A stretch of 64,000 nt of DNA from NCBI GenBank assembly GCA_963383645.1, contig OY726560.1:88602093-88666092 (forward strand), read 5' to 3'. The notes under the pieces were generated by a model, which was not told where the DNA came from, ran no database searches, and worked only from the letters and a program-made list of their open reading frames with translations. A program made the position numbers and the translations under genes. The first letter of the stretch is position 1, and every line of letters starts with the position of its first letter. Source of the DNA: Muscardinus avellanarius. Its lineage: Eukaryota; Chordata; Mammalia; Rodentia; Gliridae. Positions 23,286 through 35,016 of this stretch are shown here, piece after piece.

Positions 23286-24289
23286 AATCCTAAGGTGAGA
23301 TATTTTAGAGACTGCAAAGGGTGGCACTGATGTGCATGAACCATTGATGTCTTTACCATTTTCTGTATTATTGAAAAGTTGATGGATGAGGCTTTTTCAT
23401 TGCTATTATGGATAATTATTTTCCATATTTAATAATAAAATATCCTACAGTGCTTCTTGAAGTGCTTTTCTTTCCCTCTATGGGGAAACTTAATCATCGT
23501 AAAAACTTTAGTTCACTTTTCAAGATTCTGTCTTGGTTTCAGCTTTGAGATGAATCATTACATATTTTTTCTTCCCTTGGCAATGATTTAAGGAGCATTT
23601 TTTAATTAACGGGGAGAAAAAACTTTTTTGAATAATCTAGTCATTCTTAGTATTTGGCCAGACATCATCTTTTCTTAGAATGACTTTTAAAATAGTTTAC
23701 ATTTTTGATATTGTGTATTATACAAACCCAATGATTCTTACTTTAAAAAGAATAAAATACTTGCTAATTATATCCCAGGTAATGGTTACACTAATGATCT
23801 ATTACTTAAACACTCCAGGAAATCTCTAAATCATTGAGAATGTCTTCCCTGTTGTTTAGCAATACATTATCCCAAGAAGTGAATCATGTCTAGAAATATC
23901 TATTTTAGTTTTTATATTTTGTACACATTTATCAAGAAACAAGAATTTGGGAACCTTTGGACTAGATAAGAGATGTATCTTGATTGTGTTGGTGCTGGTA
24001 GTGTTTGTGGAAGCCTACCTCTCTGTGCATCATTTCTTTAATAAAAGTGGGATCTCCCAGCTAACTGCTTCTTTTCACATATAGTAGCATACAAGTAATC
24101 ATAGTTGAAAATATTAAGATTGCAAGAACAAATAAGCTCCTCCTTTACAAAAATTGCCTGGAAATTGTTTTAGCTCATCAAAACAATCCTTTCCCTGTTT
24201 ATTATGACCGTATTCTCTTGTTTCACATAAAGAAACATAAAATGACAATTTTTATTCCATCTATATCATCAGAGACTGGTGTGAAACGT
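23286..24289. other. Unique AT-rich sequence
   Basis: No repeat or exon recognised. Confidence 0.4.
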
Positions 24290-24970
24290 TTTATGCAGTC
24301 CAGGCTATTCGGCATCAAGTCTCTTTTTTAAGCTTTAAAAAATATGGAATTGTGAAAATCTTACCAACTGTTTACCCCGACATTTCTCCTGCAGTATTTC
24401 TGCTGGCAGAAATCTCGAATTGTCAGAGTGACTCCCGTCAGTGGGAGATGACAGACACTAGAAAACGCAACTAAGCTCCATCTTAAATTATTTCAAGTTT
24501 CATTAGTCTAAATCTACTATAAAGGACTGCATGGCCAAAACCAACAAATTACGAGCATGAAATAACACAATGATTAACCTGATTATTTTTAAAAATTTCA
24601 GTGTACCTTTATTTAGAAGGCATTATTTAACTAATATAAATGCCAGTTTAGTTAATGCCTATCACATATGAACTTTGCTGAAAGTTGATCATTTTGTTGA
24701 ATCTTTTTGAAATCTTTTTTTGCTGACCTTTTATTTGTTCTATCTTGAGACCTCACTTAATTATTTAAGAGCTACATGAAGGCGATGGAGTAATGGGTGA
24801 TAAAAGCTGCAGCTAGCTCCATTAGTCTGCAGATGAAACCTCTCATTAATTCTTCAGCTGTGACTCACCGAAGTACAACAGAGACTTCCGGGGGTGGTTA
24901 CGCAACCGTTTTATGTGGCCATGGAAAATTAGCCTAGGTGGCTTCCATAATTTCATGTGCCAGCTACAAA
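24290..24970. other. Candidate conserved non-coding element(s)
   Basis: A repeat-free complex block. About 24750-24960 combines homeodomain-type cores (cttaattattt, ctccattagtctg, ctcattaattc) with an E-box (cagctgtg) and retained CpGs (caccgaag, cttccggggg, ttacgcaaccg). About 24290-24480 is similar. Enhancers of developmental genes in gene deserts often look like this. This is inference only. Confidence 0.4.
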
Positions 24971-25257
24971 TTAAGAAGCCAAATTGGAAAAGACTTGGTT
25001 AGAGAACTGAATATCATAAATAGTAAACTGTACACTACAAAGGCTTTAGTCTGTCTTTATCAGCTTCATGACTGCGTTCGCCTCCTAAAAATAAACCCTG
25101 GCTTCCCATGCCCCCTCCCTCCATTTCCTCTTTAACAGAGAGCAAAAGTGATCTTTGCAGAACTCAAATCTAACAAGGTCACCCCTGTCTTAAAATCTTG
25201 ATTTGGCTTTCTCCAGTTTTCAGAGGAAATTTCAACTTCCTTGCTTTTGTACATCAG

Positions 25258-25371
25258 CTCTTTATTTTTTATTCTGAAACAGGATCTTGTTGAATTGCTG
25301 AGACTGGCCTTTGAACCTGTGATCCTCCTGTTTCAGCCTCCCAAGTACTATTTGACCACACCTGGCTGTCA
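25258..25371 (-). mobile_element. SINE, B1 half only
   Basis: An antisense B1 half (ctgaaacaggatcttgttga, gtgatcctcctgtttcagc, ccacacctggctg) with a T/A-rich left end and no ID half. A second B1-only copy, but without a clear target-site duplication. Confidence 0.8.
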
Positions 25372-25726
25372 TATTAGATTTCCTGTTGGCCTTGGTAAGC
25401 TTGCTTCTGCCCTAGCTTCAGGGTGTGTTCCAGCCACGTCACATGGCATACTGCTCCAGAAGACACATTCCTTCCTTATTTGGCACCTGTGTAGATTATA
25501 GTTTTCTTTCCCCCAAACATTCTTCTCTGCCCTGTTTCCCTGACTAAATCTCAACAATTTTTTCATTAGACAGTCTTTCAAGATTAACTTATGATTCAGC
25601 TTTTCCATGAAGACTTCTACGAGGCACCACTAGATCTTTCTTCTGTGACTCATTCGCACCTGATGCATTTTTCACAGTGTTTACATGTATTTTTTCCTCC
25701 ATTAGAATAACCATTTTTTATTGTAT

Positions 25727-25729
25727 TTA

Positions 25730-25772
<43 letters not shown>

Positions 25773-25967
25773 TTCTGGGGATGGAACCCAGGGGCATTCT
25801 ACATCTGAGCCAAACTCCAGCCCAATATTTTATTCTTTATTTTGAAATAGGGTCTCACTAAGTTGTGGAGGGCCTCACTAAGTAGCTGAGGCTGGCCATG
25901 AACCTGGATCTTTCTCTCAGCCTCCCAAGTACTGGGATTACAAGTGTGTGCAACCGCCCTCGCTCCA
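25727..25967 (-). mobile_element. B1-ID dimeric SINE with (GT)n tail
   Basis: An antisense dimer: (GT)n tail (25732-25770), ID half 'ggatggaacccaggggcatt', linker 'attctttattttgaaatagg', and B1 half ending 'gtgtgcaaccgccctcgct'. Confidence 0.92.
25732..25770. repeat. (GT)n microsatellite at a SINE tail
   Basis: About 19 GT units at the ID end of the minus-strand SINE. Confidence 0.97.
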
Positions 25968-26070
25968 CTTTTTAAATAAAGAGAATTTTCTATTCCCCAC
26001 TGAATGCTGGGTCCCAGGACTGCCCTAGGATACACGCAGTGGGTCCTCAGAGAACAAAGCATTGTTAAAT

Positions 26071-27229
26071 CCATACGTTGAAAGGAGTCCTGTCTTCAAG
26101 CCTCCAATAGTAACTCCCTCAATGATCTCTAGTCACTCTTTAATACTCAAGTTTTACAGGGTTTTTCCAAGTGTAACAAGAGAGATTTTTGCCTCTGGTG
26201 GGTTATGATAACTGGTAAGAGAAGTGTCAAATTACCTTAAACTTCCCAAATAAAAAAAGTACAAAGATAATGTGTTAGAATTATCAGTACACAGATTCTG
26301 GCCCTTTCTACAGCAAAGGTATTTGTTCAAGTTTTGAATCATGTGAGAATGGTAAAAGGAGAAGAAACTGAAAGTTGCTATATCTTTGCCTTCTGAGTTC
26401 CTGGGAGGACTTTATTGCTATAGAAATACTCGAGGATTGTCATAGTTTTCTATGCTTTATGGCTCTGTAGTTCCTAGTGTTGAGTAGACAACACTACTCC
26501 CTTACCATGGAAACAGTAACATTTTCAGGTGAAAACTCTCTAATCAAATTGATTAGCTGCCCCCCAAAATAACTTCCTAGAATGGAACACATTCGCTTTT
26601 TCTGAAATATTTTTTTGCTACTATCTATTTTTCATTATTTGGTAGAGTGAGATTTTATTGCTTAGGGAAGTTCAGTTCACTTGGGAAACCAAACTTGAGA
26701 AAAAGACAACTATACACTGTCTTTATTGAAGAAAAAATGGAGAAATAAAACAGAAAAGAAAAATGGCTTTAAATGTGTTCTAAAATAAAAAGTCCAGTGA
26801 CTTATTTGAAGAGAGACTGCAACAACTTCCATCTCCCTGGCCAAATTCCCTGAAGTTTCTGTTTTATCAGGTTTTAGATCTTAGGCTGCAATAAGAGAAG
26901 GATAATTCTGAAAGAAGAAACATCACTGAGCACCAAGTGTGGACCTTTTCCCTCTTGACAGTGTAATTCTTGAGGATAAAATCAAACATTGTAGTGTTTA
27001 GTGAATTAAAAACTGAAATAACTAAGTTATACATTTTCACTAATTGACTTGTCTGGGAGATGGGGCTAGAGGTTGCTAGTTTTACATCTTTTAATTTTTT
27101 TCTTCATTGTGCAATCAAAGAACTTTCCAGTAGTTCTGAAGTTACCTAGCCCTGGTAAATCCTGTTTTCTATATCCTCACGTACAGCTTTGTCTCACTTC
27201 ATCCAAACTCTTATTTATTCCCTTAATAA
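26071..27229. other. Unique sequence, no gene seen
   Basis: No repeat or exon recognised. Confidence 0.4.
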
Positions 27230-27328
27230 GGAAGGAAAGGAGGGAGGGAAGGATAAAGGAAGGAAGGAAGGAAGGAAGGAAGGAAGGAAGGAAGGAAGGA
27301 AGGAAGGAAGGAAGGAAAGAAGGAAGGA
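27230..27328. repeat. (GGAA)n microsatellite
   Basis: Pure GGAA/AAGG units over about 27256-27316 with degenerate edges, a polypurine tract of roughly 100 bases. The long frames across it (poly-KEGR on one strand, poly-FLPS on the other) are repeat artefacts. Confidence 0.98.
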
Positions 27329-28189
27329 CATTTTAGCTTTTCTAACTCTTACAATAATGATGTTATTCTTAATATTTCCAAATGTGAATGATGCCCTCCC
27401 ATCATACATGAATAAGTTTGGCTCATTAGAAGTAGACAGATTATTGTTCCAAGAATATGAGAAATAGAGTTGCCTTCTAACAAGAATAAAATTTAAAAGG
27501 TTTATTTTAAAGTAGAGTTACTTAAACAGTATAATTTTATACATAATTTAAAAACAAATTTTCATAAATATAAAATTATCATAAAAATTTAGAATATTTT
27601 GCAGGATACAATACTTTTTACACACAAAATGTTGCTGGGAAGTACAAAGGCATAAATGCTCAGGTATGTTGACCTTTATGAAATTTTAAGTCTTTTCTTT
27701 GCATATCTCTTATTTTTCACTTTGACAGATTACTTTCTTTTGACTTCAGTCTTTCTCCTTAATCAGATGATCCCACCCATTCCTCCTGGACCCCATGCAT
27801 ATGTAAATGCATAAGACATTCTTACTCACATCCTTTCTTCTGACCCTGCCTTCTAGTTTGGCTCTTTTTCCTTGCCAGATGTTAGAGTTGGACAGAAAAG
27901 TCTAGAATTTCTCTAGTATCACAGATAAGGAAATGTTCGCGGGGCAGACAACAAGGCATTGCTTGGTTAGGGCCATTAGAGAGGCCGCCAGGAAGGATCC
28001 TTATCATAACTGTATCGCTAATGTATTAACATTTTGGATAGCAGGATGCCCACACATGCACAAAAGGCCCCATAATGGTGCTGCCTTTGACCTGTTGCTG
28101 CCTCGTGTCTCCAGGATCCAGTGGTAGCAAGACTGGAAGTTTTTATCAATTCTAGAGTAGCTGAAAAATGCTTAGGATGTGGTTGTGAA
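27329..28189. other. Unique sequence, no gene seen
   Basis: No family recognised. About 27930-28130 is more GC-rich, with no supported frame. Confidence 0.4.
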
Positions 28190-28372
28190 CTTGGGCGTTA
28201 CTGGAAAATGCTCCAGGAATTCCAATTCTGCCCTTTAGCTGGTTCTGTGATCTTCGGCAAGTTGTACACATTCTCTGAACCTTAGCGACCTAATGTAGCA
28301 AGGAGATGCTGGTGAATATACACTTGTACCTCGCCCAGGATGTACCTCGTGTACCATAATGCTTTTAGCACA
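28190..28372 (+). mobile_element. MIR SINE
   Basis: 'gaattccaattctgccc', 'tggttctgtgatcttcggc', 'aagttgtacacattctctga' and 'tgtacctcgcccaggat' follow the MIR consensus over most of its length. Confidence 0.75.
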
Positions 28373-28381
28373 GTGAAATTT

Positions 28382-28593
28382 GTTTGTTTTTTTGTTGTAC
28401 TGGGGATGGAACCCAGGGGCATTCTACCTCAGAGCTATACTACCAGCCTTATTTTTTATTCTTTATTTTTGAAACAGTATCTCACTGAGTTGCAAAGGGC
28501 CTCACTAAGTAGCTGAGGCTGTACTCAAACTGCAATCCTCCGATCTCAGCCTCCCAAATGCTGGGATTACAAGCGTGTGCCACCACGCCCAGT
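28382..28593 (-). mobile_element. B1-ID dimeric SINE
   Basis: A full antisense dimer (ggatggaacccaggggcatt; ctcactgagttgcaaaggg; gtgccaccacgccca). A 9-bp target-site duplication 'gtgaaattt' at 28373-28381 and 28594-28602. Confidence 0.93.
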
Positions 28594-28867
28594 GTGAAAT
28601 TTATTTTTAATAAAGAACTATAAAGGCCTTTCAGAGTGCGGCTCATCTGTGTGCATCTACCTTAGCCACCGCATCAGCTTTTATAGCTGAGACTGAGAAC
28701 ATAGATCTTCACAAGGATCCTGGGTGATGAACAGGCACCAAGATTTTAGAAACACTACCTCAATGGGCTTAGCCCTAATATTAAAATAAATACCAAGAGA
28801 AAAACCTATGCAATTTTCAGGTTTTTATTAAGCTTTCTGTTTTGTATTCTCAAAAAATTATTTTTTA

Positions 28868-29090
28868 GCCGGGCGTGGTGGCGCTCACTTGTAATCCCAG
28901 CATTTGGGAAGCTGAGATGGGAGGATAGCGGTTCGCGCACAGCCTTAGCTACTTAATGAGTCCCTTCGCAACTCAGTGAGACCCTGTTTCAAATAAATAA
29001 TAAAAAAAAAATAGGGCTGGGGGTGTAGCTTGAAGGTAGAATGCCCCTGGGTTCCATCCTTAGTAACAAAAGAAAAAAATAATAAAAAAA
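28868..29090 (+). mobile_element. B1-ID dimeric SINE, ordinary subfamily
   Basis: A well-preserved dimer: gccgggcgtggtggcgctca, 'cagccttagctacttaatg', an A-rich linker, 'gggctgggggtgtagcttga', and an A-rich tail. The full-length B1 half lacks the palindromic deletion. Confidence 0.95.
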
Positions 29091-29391
29091 TTTAATCTAT
29101 AGACTCATACTGAAACGAATATATTTTGATGTAGACACACTTGTAATAAATTGATGTTTTGTTTTTTTCTTTCTTTTAAGAGTGAGACAAGAAGCTAGAG
29201 AATCAGACAGGAAGCTAGAGAGAAGGGGTAAAAAAAAAAAAAACACCAGAGAGGAGACTGACCTCAGAGAGGAAAACAAGAAAACAGAGAGGCCAATGGC
29301 GGGGGGCGGGGGAAGGGCAGAGAACAAGAAGGCAGAGAGAGAGAGAATGGGAATAAATTAGGATCTCTAGATTGTTTCTCAATCTACTGTG
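29091..29391. other. Purine-rich unique sequence
   Basis: A GA-rich stretch (about 29180-29345) with repeated 'cagagagg' and 'agctagaga' motifs. Low complexity, no gene. Confidence 0.5.
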
Positions 29392-29611
29392 TGTGTGTGG
29401 GAGGGGGGGTACTGGGATTTTGTGATACTCAGGACTATTCTACCTTCAAGCTACATCCCCAGCCCTATTTTTATTCCTTTTTTTTCCTAAACAGGGTCTC
29501 ACAGCTTTGCAAAGGGCCTCACCAAGTAGCTGAGGCTGGCAACTAACCGCAATCCTCCTGTCTCAGCCTCCCAAATGCTGGGATTACAAGCATGCGCCAC
29601 CACGCACAGCT
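29392..29611 (-). mobile_element. B1-ID dimeric SINE
   Basis: A full antisense dimer with a short GT tail. ID part 'ctacatccccagccctat', B1 end 'gcgccaccacgcacagct'. Flanks share an imperfect 'ctca(a/g)tct'. Confidence 0.92.
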
Positions 29612-30429
29612 CAGTCTCTAACTTTTGAGTAACATCTACCAGGAGACCAGAACCTTTGGGCTTATATTATCACAGTGCTGAATTATTCACAAATATTACA
29701 TTTAAGTTTGGCATTGCTTTAATCATCTCCAAATTGTATGTGATATGTCTAAGTCAAGATAATAAAAGAAATGAAAGATCTTTTATGTCATAAATATATA
29801 AATGTTTGGAAGAATCTTTTGGCAAATATAATCTGTCCAAGCCAATTTGCAGTTAGAATAAAGAAATTCTCTTGACCCAGAAGCAAGATAGACAAAAGTC
29901 ACAATGTTCTACTCAAATAGAAAATTGTTCTGACAAAGATCATACTTAGAGTTTTTTAAGTATTTTTATTGCTATTTCCATAAGTTACTTTGTATCTCTC
30001 CTACTCCCAGCATGATCCCAACAGGAGTGTCCCTGCCAGGCGAGTTGTGTTCCTCTTTCTATACCACAAAATAGGAATTCATGGGATAGTGTTAGTAATA
30101 AAACAAGCCATTTCTAAGTGCTAATTGTTCATTTAAAAAAAGGTGTATCTTGGGTTTAGTTGAATTAGTTACGAAAATTCTTCATAGTTCATACAGATGG
30201 TTTAATAATAAAATTCTGATTTTTGGAAGAACAAGTACTTATTGCTATTTGAGGAGCTATTAGGTGAGTTGAAAAAATAAAGTAAGGAAATCCATGGTAA
30301 TGAGTGATTTCTCTAACTGACCTCTGGGCAGGCAGGTGGGCCAGCATCTCTACCTTGTCTTGAGCATCAATTTTAGATAGACCAAGGAAATGAAGGTGTA
30401 AAGAAAGTGGAATGAACATATGCATCGAG
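29612..30429. other. Unique AT-rich sequence
   Basis: No repeat or exon recognised. Confidence 0.4.
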
Positions 30430-30820
30430 ATTTGAAGGTGAGCATGTACTACTTCATTAGAGAATATGGCTTATAGATACTGTAACAAGCAGCAGTGACA
30501 CCAGAGGACAAAAGCAAGCAGGCGCCGCTGTTTTCCCTGGCTCCTCGTATTCTTCACCAATGCACTTGAGGATGTAAATAATGCATGCAACAGATTGCAT
30601 TAGAGGTGATTATCTCCATATTGCATGCAAAAGTCAAAAGGTATTATTAGTGCATTAGAGACAGCGAATCGGTTCTAGATTGCATAGTCTCCGCCTAATG
30701 ACTGTCACAAATGGGAAATTTGAGAGCCAGAGCAACCTAACCAGACTATTTTCATAGCTTGTTTCATGAATTGCCTTATTCTGCATCATAAATAATTTAT
30801 TAAAAAAGTAGTTTACAGTG
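30430..30820. other. Candidate conserved non-coding element with TGCAT motif cluster
   Basis: Repeat-free complex block. TGCATGCAA occurs at 30582 and 30622, and TGCATTAGAG at 30597 and 30651, with further TGCAT cores near 30681. Octamer/POU-like and homeodomain-like cores are dense, and CpGs are retained (caggcgccgctg, cagcgaatcgg). The pattern suggests a clustered transcription-factor platform; conservation is untested. Confidence 0.45.
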
Positions 30821-31578
30821 CAAATGAAAGCCTTTTTTAAATATAAGACATTTTATTAGGGAAGATGTACAAGGTCCTCCTACGGGAGTATTACACAGTC
30901 CTTTGTGATCCTTCCAAGATCTCTGGTTCATATTTCTTTTTTTTTAAGTTTGTCAAGGTAATTGCAAACAAGTTGATGTTACAACCCCTATGTGATGATC
31001 TCAATAGTTGCATCTTTCATTGCTTAACCATGGTAGATGATCACTAAAGCAGGAAGGTTCTTTCATATACTCCCATATTGCTGACAAAGAATTAAAAAAA
31101 AAAAACTTCTCCTTAAGCACACATTTGAATGTAATCTACAGTGTTAATTGAACTATCTTTTCCCAATAGCATCTTCACCAGTAACATATTCTGAGACTGT
31201 CACCACCAAGAAATTATTCACTTAATTTCAGGGCCACTCCTCCATATATCATCTATTTCTGCCTTTTTATTTCCACCAAGTGAGAGCCTTTTTGTGTCCA
31301 GCCATCTATTATATAATGCTCGATGTCTGGCTTTGGTAAACGGTAAACACAGCTCCATATTGGCAGGTAGGTTGTGTTCTTGCCCTCCCTGAATGTGGAG
31401 TCTGTCCAGTAGCACAACAGGCTCATTAACATTCCAGCTGAGATGATGGGGTATATGAGATTTTGAATGAAAAGCTGACGACCCAGAAGTCTTTAAGTCT
31501 TTGCACAAAACCCAAGCTAATTCCTAGACTGGGTAAGGTTTCCTAGACTGTGTTGATTTAATTAATAAGAAAGAATAT

Positions 31579-31704
31579 GTGTGTGGCAGGGGGGCACTGG
31601 GGGTGGAACCCAGGGGCTTTCTACCTCCGGGCTATACTCCCAGGCCTATTTTATATTTTATTTAGAAACATGGTCTCAGTAAGTTGCTGAGAGCCTCACT
31701 AGGT
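31579..31704 (-). mobile_element. B1-ID SINE, 5'-truncated at a tandem duplication
   Basis: The ID half (gggggtggaacccaggggct) and the first part of the B1 half (gtctcagtaagttgctgaga) are present. The copy stops at 'cactaggtta', exactly where short tandem duplications begin, so the B1 5' end is missing. Confidence 0.85.
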
Positions 31705-31787
31705 TATTTTTAAAATAGTGTTACTATTTTTAAAATAGTGTTTCAGAGATTAAAATACCTAATAGTGTTTCAGAGATTAAAATACCT
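31705..31787. repeat. Two adjacent tandem duplications (20 bp and 27 bp)
   Basis: An 18-base segment beginning tatttttaaaatag recurs at 31705 and 31725, a 20-bp period. A 27-bp unit beginning aatagtgtttcagag repeats perfectly at 31734-31760 and 31761-31787. The two duplications overlap. Confidence 0.95.
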
Positions 31788-32065
31788 GCTTTGACACCAA
31801 AACCTGATATAACCTACGAAAAATACTAATGAAGTTTATGTGACATGCTTACACCCTTTATAAGGAAATGTTATTTATAAGGAGTTATAAGGAAATGTCC
31901 AGCAGTTATTTATAAAGATCTGAGAGATAAAAGTTAAGTTAAACTAAATATTTCAAGTGCCTGAAAAAGATTTAGATCTTATATTGCCATAGTTGTCTGG
32001 TTCTATTAGGCAAGGTTACTAAGTAAGAAAATTTACGAAGTGGGAAATGTCTGGTTGTCTTAGTA

Positions 32066-32111
<46 letters not shown>

Positions 32112-33244
32112 CTTGTATAAGGAAGAGACTTAGGATATTAGGAACCCTTCCTTTACTCCCAACTCTGAATTCTTTTCTTGATTAGGGAGCAACAAAATAA
32201 ATCCATCTGAGAGCATCATCTAGAAATGTGTATTTCTCTTTGATTACTGGAATTTCTCTGGCTGATTGTCATAGCTGGAGTCTTGAGTTTTAGAGCCCCA
32301 ACAGGGTGCTACTGCCTATTTTCAAAGTGTATAGAAAAATCTTGGTTTATCAAGATTATTTTAATTGTAAGCATTATATTTTGGATAACATCTTTAGAGA
32401 ATGTTTTTGTTCCAGAAATGTTTATTAAGTAAAAAGTAAATTTCTCACTATGATGTATAATCACAATGCATTATTAAAAGATAAAAACAAATTTCTAAAC
32501 CAGAGAACACACTCAGGTTAATTCTTAATGAGCGTTTCTCATTATGTTACTGCTTTTGGATTCTGAAACTCTTTCTTCTTAATCACCAGATAGACAACTT
32601 AAGATTCCATGTTTCATCCTAAAAAAACAGTAATATTAAGGCTTTGCACATTCTAGCTGTAATAACAGCATGACGAAGCTACTTAGCCTCGTTGGTGTTA
32701 CTCTCTCTACTGGCAAAATTGGAAAAGCACATGCATGATAATAATTTCTACTTTTGATGACAGAAGAAGGAAACATGATTTTTAAAAATGTCTTTTTTTT
32801 CTTTAAACTAATATTGAAAGAACTTGTAGGGTTCTCAAAAGAAGGCACATAAATACTAGTGTCAGTCAGTATGTTGCTTTTTGCAAGGGTATCAGAAATG
32901 AGGAGTATCAGGGAGTGGCTTGGTATCTAGGGAACACATCATAGACTACTTCTTCCACACCATCTCTCTAGGGCTTACCCTTGTTGATAAAGACCAAAAT
33001 ACACTAGACAAGTGCCATGAAGGCGAACTAGTTCTATTAATTGACAATCCTACTCTTTTGGTAACTACATTCTGTTAAATTAGGACTAATAAATAAGTTT
33101 ACTTTTTATGATTAAGGTGTCCTAAGAGAATCAAAGGCACTCTTTTTTTAGGAAATCTATAATTAATCATATTCTGATTTCATCATAATATTTTGTGATT
33201 GAAAGCATCAGAAAATAATTGTAAATATCTATGCTGTTTTTTGT
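31788..33244. other. Unique AT-rich sequence
   Basis: Apart from the (GT)n at 32067 nothing is recognised. Confidence 0.4.
32067..32109. repeat. (GT)n microsatellite
   Basis: About 21 GT units with no SINE attached. Confidence 0.97.
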
Positions 33245-33480
33245 GTGTATGCGCTAAGGATATAGAAATGGAAGAAAAAAAAGACAAAAATCCTTTTCTC
33301 ACTTATATGCTAGTTGGAAAAACTAGATAATAGATAAAATGCATTATATTGTATTTTATATAAGATAGTGATAAATGCTATGGAAAAAATAAAGGGGGCT
33401 ACAGCTTTGGGTGGGGATTAAGGTTACAACTTTTAATCAAATCAGGGTGAACAGCTCGTGCTTGGATTTTTAAGACATGA
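33245..33480 (-). mobile_element. L2 LINE 3' region
   Basis: 'gctaaggatatagaaatgga', 'tgctagttggaaaaactaga' and 'agtgataaatgctatgga' lie in the order expected for antisense L2. Confidence 0.65.
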
Positions 33481-34838
33481 CACGTGACCTTACACATGGA
33501 AGAAATGCAGAGTATGTTTTATTAACCCAATAATATCAAGCTTCATGATACTTAAAGCATTTTCTTATACATTATGGTTGAATGTGATGATATTATTTTC
33601 TCTCTTCACCAGGTAAAATAACAGATTTGACATGAATATTAAACATGCTACACATATTGAAAGCAGAGGGTATACATAATATATGGGATTCTATAACATT
33701 TCTAGTTGTCTTTTTTCTTAGCTCTTCATATTAATACTTTAAAAGGTTGTGACTTTCTCTCACATTTAGTCGTAAATTGTTTTTTCTAGGTGTGTAATTG
33801 GTTGTGACATTACACTTTTTTTCTATTCCCTTTATAGCTTGTGCAAAAAAACATTCACCAGGCTCTTTTCTTTCTTTGGTTTTGCTATGTTCAACAGTTT
33901 TATTAGAAATAATTATAAATTTCAGAAAACATTGCACATAGAAGTAATTTGTCCTGTTGCCAATTAAACACATAAATACTATTCAAAACAATACTAATAA
34001 TACTAATAAAAGCTAAGCACATGAATAGTATTCAAAACCATCACTAATAATTGAAACATCAAACAAAATAGATATCAAAATTTTTAAAATAATTAGCTAA
34101 CACTTTAGTAATGCATGTATCTTTGAGGCATAGGGTAGGGGCTTAAGATGCATTTTTAAATGAATATAAAACCATAAGGATTCATTCTGCAAAGATCTTT
34201 CTCTTGAGGCATGTACTACGGTGTGAATAACACTGTGCTCTCAGACTCCTGTGGGAGCTCTAGTGAGCAGAGACCTCCTTTCCACGTAAGACCCCGCTCT
34301 TGCTACTTAGGCTGATGCTCCAAGAGAACTAGTATTAATGCTCTTTTTGAATAAAAGAAGAAAAAATAAAGCCCACACACCAAAAAGTATAGTCAGTTCT
34401 GAAAGGACCCCAATGCTACCCTGCCCATTCCAATCTCTACAAGACTGGCCTTGGATTCAGAATCCTGAAGGTGAATTATCCTGTCTGCTTCACGTTAATG
34501 CCATTAGCTTGCAATGTAAGCATCAAAGCACGAACTAGGACTTGAGAATTTCCAATATGTAGACTAATTGTAGCTGTTTTATCTAGCAGGTTCTCAAATT
34601 ATCTTTGAAAATTAAAACACTTGTTCATGCAAATTCTTATGAAATAGCCACTGTGAAGACTAGAAGAGGATCGTCCTCACTGCCAAATGCTGAGAAATTT
34701 GTTTTTGTTCCATGAAAGCTGCATCGATTATGAAATCATATTGAAATACTGAGTCCAGCTTCTAGTAAATAAGCCATTTGGGAAATTGGGGATGAAAATT
34801 AAACTGGGGGATGATGTGAAGCTTAGGTGAGACTGGAA
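33481..34838. other. Unique AT-rich sequence
   Basis: No repeat or exon recognised. Confidence 0.4.
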
Positions 34839-35016
34839 ATGTTCTCAGTGTTCTTTCACAATGGGCTCTAAACTTTCATATCTTACATATACTTATGAAG
34901 TAATGGAGACAGACTTATATAACATATATGCTTATATAACATGTTCTCAGCAGTCTTTCACAATGGGCTCTAAACTTATATAACTTATATATACTTATGA
35001 AGTGATGGAAACAAAC
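34839..35016. repeat. About 102-bp imperfect tandem duplication
   Basis: 'atgttctcag' begins copies at 34839 and 34941. 'tctttcacaatgggctctaa' and 'tatacttatgaagt' recur in both. The second copy is about 75 bases long and is diverged by several substitutions. Confidence 0.9.

Larger units (their letters stand above)
25145..26070 (+). mobile_element. L2 LINE 3' region split by two SINEs
   Basis: Three pieces follow L2 order: 25150-25257 (aaggtcacccctgtcttaaa, ggctttctccagttttcaga), 25372-25720 (tgttccagccacgtcaca, ccatgaagacttctacgagg, cacagtgtttacatgta) and 25968-26070 (tattccccactgaatgctgg, gcagtgggtcctcagag). SINEs at 25258-25371 and 25727-25967 interrupt it. One of the longest old repeats in the window; no ORF remains. 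Confidence 0.65.

Noticed and set aside
27073..27467. Lysine/glutamate/glycine-repeat and proline/serine-repeat frames
   Set aside because: Direct translation of the (GGAA)n array.
31218..31508. 96-codon minus-strand frame in unique sequence
   Set aside because: Looked protein-like in composition but has no recognised motif, start context or splice signals; kept as chance.
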